Source: JANQIO01 sp043585095 | GTDB lineage: Bacteria; Pseudomonadota; Gammaproteobacteria; Pseudomonadales; Halieaceae | Assembly (NCBI GenBank): GCA_043585095.1 | Contig: CP121321.1 | Span: 2,976,001 to 3,040,000 of the forward strand | Direction: 5' to 3' | DNA length: 64,000 bases | In this document: one piece after another, positions 15,728 through 23,859 of the stretch | Layout of the letters: every line of letters begins with the position of its first letter | Numbering within the stretch: the stretch's first letter is position 1 | The notes under the pieces: model-generated | Told to the model about the DNA's origin: nothing | The model's database searches: none | What the model saw: only the letters and a program-made list of their open reading frames with translations | Made by a program: the position numbers and the translations under genes

Positions 15728-16975
15728 CTAGTGCGCCACGCTAGCGGAAAGGCTTTCATCAATCAGCGCGCCTCGGGCAAAGCGGTCCAGCGCAAAAGGT
15801 TGAATCAGCTCGTGGGGCTTGTCCTCGGCGACCATAAACGCCATGCACTCACCGCCGGCAGGTATCGCTTTGTAGCCCCCGGTTCCCCAGCCGCCCGACA
15901 GGTATAAGCCGGCCACCGGCGTTTTAGACATGATCGGGCTGGCGTCGGGCGTAATATCAACAATGCCGCCCCACTGCCGCATCAGCTTCAGGCGCTTAAA
16001 ACTTGGAAACAGTTCTACTAAAGCCTTAGCGGTATCTCGGGTGGCTGCGAAGCTGCCGCGTTGACCAAATGAGGTGTAAGCATCTGTGGCGCCCCCTATC
16101 ACCAGCTCGCCTCGATCGGATTGCGATAAGTAGCAGTGAACACGCAATGAAATTAACGCGCCATCGATGCAGGGCTTTACCGGCTCGCTGACCATTGCCT
16201 GTAAGCACTGACTGGTAATGGGTAGCTCAACGCCCGCCATCGCGGCCAGTTGCGCACTATGACCAGCCACTGCGATGACAACTTGGCTGGCTTCGACATC
16301 TCCCTGATGGGTGCAGACACCACGGACGCCACCCTCACCCACGTTGAGGCCCGTCACTTCGCAGTTTTCAATGATGTCAACGCCGAGGCGGTCCGCCGCC
16401 CTCGCGTACGCCCAGGCCACGGCGTCATGGCGGGAGATGCCGCCGCTTCTATGCATTAAGCCTCCCACCACTGGGAAACGCGCCTGAGGCGACATATTCA
16501 GGCGCGGCCATTCATCACGCACCTGATCAGCCGATAGCATCTCTCCGTCTATACCTAACAACTGCATAGCGTTGCATCGTCTACGAAAAAGCTCTAGCTC
16601 ATGGCGGTCATGAGCAACCGTAAGGACGCCAACCTTGCTGAGCATAATGTTGTAATCAAGCTCTCGACTAAGCCCGTCGTAAAGCGACAGTGAGTGCTGA
16701 TAGAAACGGTTGCTCTCGGGTCTTAGGTAGTTAGCGCGAGTAATAGCGGTATTTCTTCCGGTGTTGCCGCCACCCAACCAGCCCTTGTCCAGCACCGCGA
16801 CATTTGAGCAACCGTGGTTCTTCGCCAGATAGTAAGCAGTCGCCAAACCATGACCGCCGGCGCCTACAATCACCACGTCATAGCGTTTTTTGAGCGACGG
16901 AGAGCGACGCTGCGCTGGCCACCGGGGTGATTGGCGCAAGCCTTCTCGAAGCAATGAAAGAGCAGAAAATTTCAT
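15728..16975 (-). CDS. soxB: Sarcosine oxidase beta subunit
   Basis: SoxB is the catalytic flavoprotein that oxidises the N-methyl group, releasing H2O2. The 415 residues contain a Rossmann motif VVIVGAGGHGLATAYYL (34-50), the segment SGGISRHDAVAWAYAR in which H183 fits the histidine that carries covalent FMN, and GLYLSGGWGTGGYKAIPAGG near the C-terminus. The basic N-terminal ~30 residues are typical of this subunit. It follows the CMD-like gene by 16 bases. Confidence 0.92.
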   Translation of the reverse strand: MKFSALSLLREGLRQSPRWPAQRRSPSLKKRYDVVIVGAGGHGLATAYYLAKNHGCSNVAVLDKGWLGGGNTGRNTAITRANYLRPESNRFYQHSLSLYDGLSRELDYNIMLSKVGVLTVAHDRHELELFRRRCNAMQLLGIDGEMLSADQVRDEWPRLNMSPQARFPVVGGLMHRSGGISRHDAVAWAYARAADRLGVDIIENCEVTGLNVGEGGVRGVCTHQGDVEASQVVIAVAGHSAQLAAMAGVELPITSQCLQAMVSEPVKPCIDGALISLRVHCYLSQSDRGELVIGGATDAYTSFGQRGSFAATRDTAKALVELFPSFKRLKLMRQWGGIVDITPDASPIMSKTPVAGLYLSGGWGTGGYKAIPAGGECMAFMVAEDKPHELIQPFALDRFARGALIDESLSASVAH

Positions 16976-16991
16976 AGCAGTGCGGCAGGCA

Positions 16992-17552
16992 TCAAGTCTG
17001 GTCAGGGCCGAGTTTCACGTTATCGTCGAAGCCCGCCCGCTCCGGCTCAATATCAAGGCTGCTCAGGAACAAGGCGGCGCTCTGGTAGTAGCCGATGCAG
17101 AGCAACAGCTCGACCAGCTCCTGATCATCGAGAAAGCCTCTGACCTGCTCAAATATCTCGTCACTCGGCCGGCGATGCTCGATGCATTGCAAGGCAAAAC
17201 GGCACAGAGCCAACTCCTGGATTGATAGCAGTTCAGCCGCGGACTCTGGGGCGCCTTCGCGCAGAGCCTCTACCTTGGCTTGGCTGCAGCCAACCTCAAC
17301 AGCGATGCGCTCGTGCTCATTGAGTTCGTAGTCGCTCTCCACTGCATGAGCAACCGTAAGAATTACCAGCTCACGCCATTGTGCATCCAGACGCGTCTCA
17401 GTAAGGATCGCTCTTCCCAGACCAACGAAGCCCATCATGGCTTCTGGCGCGTGAGCCATCACACGCATCAAAGTCAGGCCCGGCACCTCAGCCAGTATCG
17501 CGCGCTGGATATCTGATGCGCTTTCAGGGTCGCAGGGGCTTATTCGGGACAT
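16992..17552 (-). CDS. Carboxymuconolactone decarboxylase/AhpD-fold protein
   Basis: The 186-residue all-helical protein has the CMD-family core WRELVILTVAHAVESDYEL followed by NEHERIAVEVGCSQAKVEAL. It has a single cysteine there, not the CxxC of AhpD, so it is unlikely to be a peroxidase reductase; such proteins may be hydrolases, decarboxylases or isomerases. I chose the ATG at 17552, with AAGG upstream, over a GTG nine bases earlier. It is the first gene of the sox operon, directly downstream of the shared operator, so it probably acts in the same pathway. Confidence 0.75.
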   Translation of the reverse strand: MSRISPCDPESASDIQRAILAEVPGLTLMRVMAHAPEAMMGFVGLGRAILTETRLDAQWRELVILTVAHAVESDYELNEHERIAVEVGCSQAKVEALREGAPESAAELLSIQELALCRFALQCIEHRRPSDEIFEQVRGFLDDQELVELLLCIGYYQSAALFLSSLDIEPERAGFDDNVKLGPDQT

Positions 17553-17576
17553 GCAAAACACCTTATGGTTTCAAAA

Positions 17577-17599
17577 AACATATATATGTTATGTTATTG
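17577..17599. promoter_or_regulatory. Operator-like inverted repeat, site A (CMD-sox / cupin)
   Basis: AACATATATATGTT (17577-17590) is a perfect 14-bp palindrome, followed by a second ATGTT half-site. Its reverse complement matches site E before the TonB receptor gene over 23 bases with one mismatch. It lies between the divergent CMD-sox operon and the cupin gene. It is probably bound by the TetR protein at 21599-22303. Confidence 0.65.
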
Positions 17600-17653
17600 A
17601 ATCTCATCGTAACAATGCTTTTTTAATCAACCGAGCAAGCTTTGGAGAAGACT

Positions 17654-18175
17654 ATGAACAGTCAGCCAGCAACCAGCGGCGATCCCGCAGCAGCTTCCGT
17701 TATACCAACACCCCTCAAGGATGCGTTTCATATAGCTGCAGACTCTGAACTACCCTACTTTGATCTGGGGGATGGCAGTGCCCTGCAGCTACTACAGGTG
17801 GATATCGCTTCGGGCTTATGGATAGTCCGCGTGCGCTTTGAGCCAGGCTGCAAGATTGACAAGCACTACCACACAGGCTCTGTGTTTGCAGTGACCCTGG
17901 AGGGAAGCTGGTATTACGAGGAATATCCCGAAACAGTGAATTCGGCCGGTTCTTATCTGTTTGAGCCCGCAGGTTCAGTGCATACACTGACAGTGCCTGC
18001 TGATGCTACTGAACCTGCTGTGGTTTGGTTTGCCGTTCACGGTGCCAACGTAAATGTAGCCGAGGACGGTTCAGTGATCAGCGTGATCGACGCCAGCACC
18101 GTGTTGCAGGTCTATCGGGCCATGGCGTCAGAGCAAAACCTCGAGATCGACGACGTATTAGTCATTGGCGAATAA
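17654..18175 (+). CDS. DHAD-type cupin (putative ring/ketone-cleaving dioxygenase)
   Basis: The 173-residue protein has a ChrR-like cupin core: RFEPGCKIDKHYHTG, WYYEEYPETVN, GSYLFEPAGSVHTL. The two histidines in H-Y-H, a glutamate and the later histidine are the usual metal ligands. The pattern resembles 2,4'-dihydroxyacetophenone dioxygenase, an Fe enzyme that cleaves a C-C bond next to a ketone. GGAGAAG precedes the ATG. It is divergent from the sox operon and shares operator site A. The substrate is unknown. Confidence 0.75.
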   Translation: MNSQPATSGDPAAASVIPTPLKDAFHIAADSELPYFDLGDGSALQLLQVDIASGLWIVRVRFEPGCKIDKHYHTGSVFAVTLEGSWYYEEYPETVNSAGSYLFEPAGSVHTLTVPADATEPAVVWFAVHGANVNVAEDGSVISVIDASTVLQVYRAMASEQNLEIDDVLVIGE

Positions 18176-18232
18176 TACTGTCGCGTTCATTTAGGCCGAG
18201 GCGCTATTAGCGGGCTGAGGCCGCAGCGTAAG

Positions 18233-19192
18233 CTAGCGCTCCACGACAAGCTCTTCAAAACTGCGCTGAATCTCCTTCAGCAGAGCCGGATCGCACCAGC
18301 GGTGCCCAGCGAGCGGAACCAGCGAGAGACTGGCTTCTGGCCACGCCTGACGTAGCGCCCAGGCGGAAAGCGGTGGTGTGCACATATCGGATCTGCCTGA
18401 GATTATGCGACCGGGAATATCTCTCAGTGTGCCGGCATCCCTCAGAAGCTGGTTTGGCTCAAGAAAACAGCCGGCGCGGTCGTAGTGGCAGAAGTGCCGT
18501 GCCATGGTGACGGTACCCTCCTCATCCTGCTGCATTGCGTCCAAAAGCTCTGCTGAAGGTTTCGGATCTAGCAGCCTGGCTTCATACAACATTAAGCGCA
18601 TAGCGGCGGGCTTAAAGACGTTTGGATCCTGCGAAAGCACCCGACGAAGATACGCTTCTCGAACATTGTTGCGCTCTGCCTCAGGCAAGAATTCAACCAA
18701 GTAGGCCCAGGCATCGGGAAATACATAGCGAGACAACCCCCACCACCAGTCGCGATCCTCTTGAGTGGCAAGATAGACACCGGTAACTACCATGCCCTTC
18801 ACCGCAGCGGGGTGGGCCTGGCTGTATGCCAGAGCCAGAGTCGAGCCCCAGGAGCCGCCCAACACCCACCAGCTTTCTATGCCAAGGTGACATCGCAGCG
18901 TCTCTATATCTTCAACAAGTTCTGACGTCGTGTTATCGCGAAGCTCAGCGAAGGGCGTTGATTTTCCGCAGCCTCGCTGGTCGTAGCAGATCGTCAGAAA
19001 TCGCGCTGGATCGAGAAGCTGGCGGTAATAATCCTTAATACTTCCGCCGGGCCCACCGTGTAACACGAGAACGGGAATCCCCTGCTCCAAACCGCTAGCC
19101 TCCCAATGCATGGTGTGTAAATCAGATACGGGTAGCTGACCCGAGCGATGGGCGGTAATGGCGGGGAATAATTGTCCGAGTTTATGGCTCAC
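18233..19192 (-). CDS. Prolyl aminopeptidase-type alpha/beta hydrolase
   Basis: The 319 residues carry the S33 proline iminopeptidase signatures HGGPGG (oxyanion region), YDQRGCGKSTP, the nucleophile elbow GGSWGSTLAL, the acid in SGRSDMCTPP, and the histidine in AGHRW. There is no signal peptide, so it is cytoplasmic. It overlaps the permease gene by four bases (ATGA), so uptake and hydrolysis are coupled. Together with the peptide transporter nearby this suggests peptide or amide cleavage; the family also includes other amidases, so strict proline specificity is not certain. Confidence 0.88.
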   Translation of the reverse strand: MSHKLGQLFPAITAHRSGQLPVSDLHTMHWEASGLEQGIPVLVLHGGPGGSIKDYYRQLLDPARFLTICYDQRGCGKSTPFAELRDNTTSELVEDIETLRCHLGIESWWVLGGSWGSTLALAYSQAHPAAVKGMVVTGVYLATQEDRDWWWGLSRYVFPDAWAYLVEFLPEAERNNVREAYLRRVLSQDPNVFKPAAMRLMLYEARLLDPKPSAELLDAMQQDEEGTVTMARHFCHYDRAGCFLEPNQLLRDAGTLRDIPGRIISGRSDMCTPPLSAWALRQAWPEASLSLVPLAGHRWCDPALLKEIQRSFEELVVER

Positions 19193-20523
19193 TGGCTTGA
19201 TTCCACTGGGGCCGCCGCGACTGCGCCGGGCCTCAATAGCAATATGATGCTGAGTAGCTGCGCGGTAGCAGGAATCAAAACCATGCCATAGACAACGCCG
19301 TCAGCCGCGAACGTAGAACCGCCGGTCGATCCTATCTGGCCTGACAGAGCGATGACACCGGCAGCCAGAGGTGCCCCCATCGACAATGCCAGTTTTTCAA
19401 ATGCAGTCCACGCGCCGGTAAACGTGCCCTCGCTGCGATCTCCGTGTGCAGTGGCATGCTGGTGAATCAAGTCAGCAGCCATAGAGAACGGCAGTAGCTG
19501 CAAACCCGCAAATCCTGCGCCCAGCGCCGCGAATACCGCGACCTGACTGAACATGCGCGAATCCCCATCTAACAGCAGCAAAGGGCATAGGCAAAAGCTA
19601 TACAGTAACGCGGCGGAAAAAAATGCCCTGCTCTGGCCCCATCTACGAGAGATAATTTCCCACACCGATAATGCCAGCATGCTGCTCGTCAGTAGCGAGA
19701 ACATCAGCATCCCCACTTGGGTTTCATCACCGCCCCAGGCCAGATCGACGGCATACGGTACCAAAGCGCCAAAAACAGCGGCTGCTAGTGTCTGCAGGGT
19801 AAATACACCCAGCAGACGCATAAAAGCCCGATTTCCCAGCACTGACCGAAACTGCGCAGCAATTCCAGGAGCACCCAGGGTAGCGAGGCCTTGACCTCGT
19901 AGGGTGTAAGCCAGCTGCGTGCTGACAGCGATGCATAAAAAACTCACCAAGGCTACGCAGATGCCCATCGACCGGTAGCCCGCAATGCCGCCGCCAAACT
20001 GCTTTACCAATAAGGGCGCCAGGGCAGATCCCAGCATAATCCCTGCCATAGCAAAGAACATCCGACGAGAGATTATTGCCAGCCGAACCGCCGGATCCGC
20101 TGTAATCTCTGCGGGCATAGCAAGATAGGGGACTGCAAAAAGAGAATAGCCTAGTGCACTGACTGCATATGTGGCGATCACGAAAAGAAATGTCGCACTT
20201 GGCATACCGCTGCCTGCGCCTGAAAAAAGCATTGCAAGCGAAGCCGGCATTAGCAGGCCGCCTAGAAGCATCCATGGAACCCGTCTGCCAAAGCGGCCTG
20301 CGGTTCTATCACTCAACCACCCGGCCAGCGGATCGCACAGCGCACCCAGACATTTGGGCAAGAAGATTGCCAGCGCCGCCGCCCCGGCACCCAGACCCAG
20401 CGTTTCGGTCAGGTAGTACAGCAACAGAACGCCAGGGACGCTGGAATAGAGACCAGCACCCACTGAACCCATACCGTATCGTAACGCCAGGTAACGCGGA
20501 GCCATCATTGCTGCCCGAACCAT
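19189..20523 (-). CDS. GPH-family (MelB-like) permease
   Basis: About 444 residues with twelve hydrophobic segments. DPLAGWLSDRTAGRFGRRVPWMLLG is the loop 2-3 signature of glycoside-pentoside-hexuronide:cation symporters, and YSLFAVPYLAMPAEIT is typical of the family. Despite the name, distant members transport other solutes, and the neighbours here point to amino-acid- or peptide-like compounds. The ATG at 20523 lies three bases from operator B and has no ribosome site; starts at 20508 or 20505 or a leaderless mRNA are possible. It forms an operon with the downstream prolyl-aminopeptidase gene. Confidence 0.8.
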   Translation of the reverse strand: MVRAAMMAPRYLALRYGMGSVGAGLYSSVPGVLLLYYLTETLGLGAGAAALAIFLPKCLGALCDPLAGWLSDRTAGRFGRRVPWMLLGGLLMPASLAMLFSGAGSGMPSATFLFVIATYAVSALGYSLFAVPYLAMPAEITADPAVRLAIISRRMFFAMAGIMLGSALAPLLVKQFGGGIAGYRSMGICVALVSFLCIAVSTQLAYTLRGQGLATLGAPGIAAQFRSVLGNRAFMRLLGVFTLQTLAAAVFGALVPYAVDLAWGGDETQVGMLMFSLLTSSMLALSVWEIISRRWGQSRAFFSAALLYSFCLCPLLLLDGDSRMFSQVAVFAALGAGFAGLQLLPFSMAADLIHQHATAHGDRSEGTFTGAWTAFEKLALSMGAPLAAGVIALSGQIGSTGGSTFAADGVVYGMVLIPATAQLLSIILLLRPGAVAAAPVESSQ

Positions 20524-20525
20524 AA

Positions 20526-20544
20526 AAAATATATTTTATATGTT
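20526..20544. promoter_or_regulatory. Operator-like inverted repeat, site B (permease / PLP enzyme)
   Basis: AAAATATATTTTATATGTT matches the 19-base consensus AACATAACATWTATATGTT at 15 positions. It lies between the divergent permease and PLP enzyme genes, abutting the permease start codon. Confidence 0.55.
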
Positions 20545-20603
20545 TTTGGCTATCCTGAATAATAGACGATACAACCTGCAAGCGGTGCACCGGCGAACAG
20601 ACT

Positions 20604-21572
20604 ATGAGCGCAAATGACAACCAAATCTTAAACAACCTAAGCGAGGCAATAGGTAATACACCTATCGTGAGCCTGGATCGACTGACGGATGGTCTCAATG
20701 GCAGAGTGCTCGCCAAGCTGGAGTACTTAAATCCAGGGTTTTCCAAGAAGGATCGGCCCGCCCTGCAAATCATTCTGGATGCTGAGGCTAACGGCACGCT
20801 ATCGCCTGGACAAACCGTGGTCGAACTAACCAGTGGCAATATGGGCACTGGACTCGCAATCGTTTGCGGCGCCAGGGGCTACCCCTTTGTCGCGGTAATG
20901 TCCCGGGGTAACTCCCCTGAGCGTGCCCGTATGATGCGGGCACTGGGCGCTGAAGTCATTCTGGTAGATCAAGCACCTACATCCGTCACAGGGCAAGTAT
21001 CAGGGCAAGATCTAGCCTTGGTGGAAGAGCACACTCAGCTGGTGGTTACGGAGCGCGCTGCCTTCAGAGCCGACCAGTTCGCATTGGCAGGCAATAAGCG
21101 CAGCCACTTGCTGGGCACGGGACCAGAAATCATTGAACAAACCGGAGGCAAAATAGATGCTTTCGTCGACTTCGTTGGTTCCGGTGGCACATTGGCCGGT
21201 GTATCGGAGGCCCTCAAGAACTTCAACTCCGACATTCGCTGCTACGCCGTGGAGCCAGCAGGCGCCAGCGCTCTGGCGGGCGGCGACCGATCTCGGCCGG
21301 AACACCCCATACAGGGAGGCGGATACAATATGGCAAGCCTCACCTCACTGGAAGGCATGGCTCTTGACGGCTTTATAGAAGTTACCGCTGAACAGGCCGT
21401 GAAAGGAAGCCGCCTGCTGGCGGAAAAAGAAGGCATCTTTGCCGGCTTCTCGGCGGGCGCAAACGTTGCTGCTGCCTTGCAATTACTGGAGGGAGAGTTA
21501 GCAGGCTCAGCGATCGCGGTGGTGATTTGCGACTCGGGCCTCAAGTACCTCAGCACTGACCTGTGGCCTTAA
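20604..21572 (+). CDS. Fold-type II PLP enzyme of the cysteine synthase family
   Basis: The 322 residues begin with IGNTPIVSLDRL, have the PLP lysine in NPGFSKKDRPAL, the substrate loop TSGNMGTG (TSGNTGIG in cysteine synthases), and the phosphate-binding loop GSGGTLAG. The changed loop and the absence of cysE or sulfur genes argue against cysteine synthesis. Related enzymes carry out beta-elimination or replacement on serine-, diaminopropionate- or hydroxyaspartate-like substrates. It is divergent from the permease operon and convergent with tetR, and it shares operator B. Confidence 0.75.
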   Translation: MSANDNQILNNLSEAIGNTPIVSLDRLTDGLNGRVLAKLEYLNPGFSKKDRPALQIILDAEANGTLSPGQTVVELTSGNMGTGLAIVCGARGYPFVAVMSRGNSPERARMMRALGAEVILVDQAPTSVTGQVSGQDLALVEEHTQLVVTERAAFRADQFALAGNKRSHLLGTGPEIIEQTGGKIDAFVDFVGSGGTLAGVSEALKNFNSDIRCYAVEPAGASALAGGDRSRPEHPIQGGGYNMASLTSLEGMALDGFIEVTAEQAVKGSRLLAEKEGIFAGFSAGANVAAALQLLEGELAGSAIAVVICDSGLKYLSTDLWP

Positions 21573-21598
21573 CCCACCTCCAATCATAAGAAGAGCGG

Positions 21599-22303
21599 TT
21601 AGGCGTTAACCACCGCCTCATACCAAAGCGCGCCCAGTCGTTTAGCGATAGTGTCAGGCGATCCCGCGGAGCGTTGCAGGGCATCGTTGCCGTCCAAATG
21701 CACCATTTCCATGAAATCAGCCAGGCCACAGAAAAGATATTCGATAATGGCTCGCTCTGGCCCACGCCGCTTACCAAGCTTGCTGCGCTCTTGACCGGAT
21801 ACATCTACAAGGTTGTCGATCACCTTTTTTCGCTCTTCAAAATACACTTGCGTGACGTAAGCATCAGCAGGAATCATTGCGCGCATCATCTTGGCAGCAC
21901 CCTGTAGCTGCGGGTCGCTGTAGCAGCGCTGAAAATCACGGATTGTTAGCTTAAAGCCCTCTTCCAACGGCTTAGAATCGATGTCAGAGCTTATGCTGGC
22001 AAATAGCTCACGCGCGGTCTCCGCCGCGACTTCACGCAGAGCATCTTCTTTGTTCTCGTAATGGAAGTAGAAAGCCCCAATCGTAAGGCCTGAGCGCTCG
22101 CACAGATCCTTGAGCCTGAAATTCGTATAACCGCGCTCATTAACCAAATCCAATATCACCTGATTCAGCATGTTACGAGTGGATTGTCCCTTCTTACCGA
22201 GGTCTCCAGCTCGGCTAGAGGCCTTGCTGCGGCTGTTATTCCGAGCGGCAAGCTGCTTGGCGCGGGTGGTTTTAGCGGGAGTTGTTTTTTCTGTTGGGGC
22301 CAC
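21599..22303 (-). CDS. TetR-family regulator of the catabolic region
   Basis: The 234-residue protein has a basic, Lys/Arg/Ser-rich N-terminal arm (about 1-43), then a TetR HTH (FRLKDLCERSGLTIGAFYFHY, about 62-82) and an effector-binding helical domain. I took the GTG at 22303, with GAGAA before it; the frame stays open upstream, but an ATG at 22462 would fall inside operator C. The gene is divergent from the aminotransferase and shares operator C. Because related operators precede the neighbouring units, it likely represses them until a pathway ligand appears. Confidence 0.8.
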   Translation of the reverse strand: MAPTEKTTPAKTTRAKQLAARNNSRSKASSRAGDLGKKGQSTRNMLNQVILDLVNERGYTNFRLKDLCERSGLTIGAFYFHYENKEDALREVAAETARELFASISSDIDSKPLEEGFKLTIRDFQRCYSDPQLQGAAKMMRAMIPADAYVTQVYFEERKKVIDNLVDVSGQERSKLGKRRGPERAIIEYLFCGLADFMEMVHLDGNDALQRSAGSPDTIAKRLGALWYEAVVNA

Positions 22304-22457
22304 GGTATTTCTCGATATCCACGTGTGCGCAGGATAACAGATGGCAGATTGACACAGAAACAAGCGCTGATATCGCCACAACGGTGGGACCTGGTCGCTG
22401 CGGCGATGACCGAAATGCACGCTTACAAGCGACCGATCAAGTATCTGAAAGCCTAAA

Positions 22458-22476
22458 AACATATTATAATTATGTT
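22458..22476. promoter_or_regulatory. Operator-like inverted repeat, site C (tetR / aminotransferase)
   Basis: AACATATTATAATTATGTT has 6-bp inverted arms AACATA and TATGTT. Its reverse complement matches the 19-base consensus at 15 positions. Its location upstream of tetR suggests autoregulation. Confidence 0.6.
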
Positions 22477-22503
22477 CTTTTAATATCAGGTTTCGGAGCC
22501 CCT

Positions 22504-23856
22504 ATGCTACTGGCCAGTGTTGAAACAGAGTCAACGGAGACTCACGAACATTCAAAGAAATTGTTCGAGCAGGCGCAGGCGTTTATGCCGGGCGGCAATA
22601 GTAGGCACAGTGTTTACTTCCCTCCCCACCCCATCTACGCGCGCAAGGGAGATGGCTGCTACGTAGAAGACGAAGACGGGGTACGCCGCCTCGATTGCAT
22701 CAATAATATGTCCGCGCTCGTACATGGCCACGGCTTTAAGCCCGTTGTTGATGCCGTTAAACAGCAGGCTGATGTTTTGCTCAGTGCCGGCATGCCCACC
22801 GCTTTAGAAGTCGATCTGGCGCGCCTTATGACCGAGCGAGTGGATTCCGTTGAGGCCATCCGCTTCTGCACATCGGGCTCTGAAGCCATCATGATTGCGC
22901 TGCGCGCCGCGCGAGCTATCACCGGGCGGGACAAGATCGCAAAGGCCGAAGGCGCTTACCATGGCAGCTACGATAGCGTTGAATACAGCCTATTACCCCC
23001 GCTTGAGGACGCAGGTTCAGCCAAAGCTCCTCACGCCGTGCCTGCGACAACAGGGTTGTCCAAAGAGTCCGCAAGTCAGACCATAATCTTCCCGTACAAC
23101 GACCTCGAGGCCACACTAAATATTATCGAGCACCACGCTGAAGATCTTGCGGCAGTGCTCATCGACCCCTGCGTCTCCCGTTTAGGTTTCGTTATGGGGA
23201 ACGACGACTTCTTGCAGGGAGTTCGCGAAGCCTGCACTCAACATGGCATCGTTCTGATCTACGATGAGATATTTTCGTTCCGCCTCCACAATCGTGGGGC
23301 GCAGGCCATAGCCTCGGTGCAGCCGGACATGACCACTTTTGGCAAGGTAATCGGTGGCGGCATGCCCATCGGTGCCGTCGGAGGGAGTTCTGCTCACATG
23401 GCAGTGTTCGATCAACTGAAATCGAATAACGTGGTGGAGCACTCTGGTACTCACTTCGCAAACCCTTTGTCGCTGGCCGCGGGCTACGCATCCATGACCG
23501 CATTGAACCAGGCTTGCACAGACCATCTGGCAGAGCTTGGGCAACAGCTACGAGACGGCATCGATGAAAGCTTTCGGCGCCACGGCATGACTGGCTACGC
23601 AGCGGGTGCTGGTTCGTTGGTCTGTGCAATGCTCAGCCCACACCCCGTAACCGACTATCGCACCTTTATGCAGGCAATGGCTTCAGGGGCGGGCACCTTT
23701 GGAATGGTTTTACATCGCGCACTGCTCGATCGAGGTGCCCACATCGTGCCCGGGGGCGGTTTTATATTGTCCTCGGCTATGCAGCCTGGTGACATCACGG
23801 AACTCATCAGCATGATTGATGACGCGCTGCCTGCCGTGCGCGAGTTCATGGCCTAG
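22504..23856 (+). CDS. Class III aminotransferase, beta-amino-acid/GSAM-like
   Basis: The 450 residues are a fold-type I PLP enzyme. AQAFMPGGNSRHSVYF aligns with the N-terminal loop of beta-phenylalanine aminotransferase (MPGANSR, where as I recall Arg41 binds carboxylate), not with GSAM (GGVNSPVR). CTSGSEAIMIALRAAR, LIYDEIFSF, and the lysine in TTFGKVIGGGMPIGA complete the active site. A glycine (VPGGGF) replaces the Arg398 I recall from the Variovorax enzyme, so the substrate probably differs. I chose the ATG at 22504 with CGGAG upstream. It ends three bases from the convergent transporter gene. Confidence 0.8.
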   Translation: MLLASVETESTETHEHSKKLFEQAQAFMPGGNSRHSVYFPPHPIYARKGDGCYVEDEDGVRRLDCINNMSALVHGHGFKPVVDAVKQQADVLLSAGMPTALEVDLARLMTERVDSVEAIRFCTSGSEAIMIALRAARAITGRDKIAKAEGAYHGSYDSVEYSLLPPLEDAGSAKAPHAVPATTGLSKESASQTIIFPYNDLEATLNIIEHHAEDLAAVLIDPCVSRLGFVMGNDDFLQGVREACTQHGIVLIYDEIFSFRLHNRGAQAIASVQPDMTTFGKVIGGGMPIGAVGGSSAHMAVFDQLKSNNVVEHSGTHFANPLSLAAGYASMTALNQACTDHLAELGQQLRDGIDESFRRHGMTGYAAGAGSLVCAMLSPHPVTDYRTFMQAMASGAGTFGMVLHRALLDRGAHIVPGGGFILSSAMQPGDITELISMIDDALPAVREFMA

Positions 23857-23859
23857 AGC

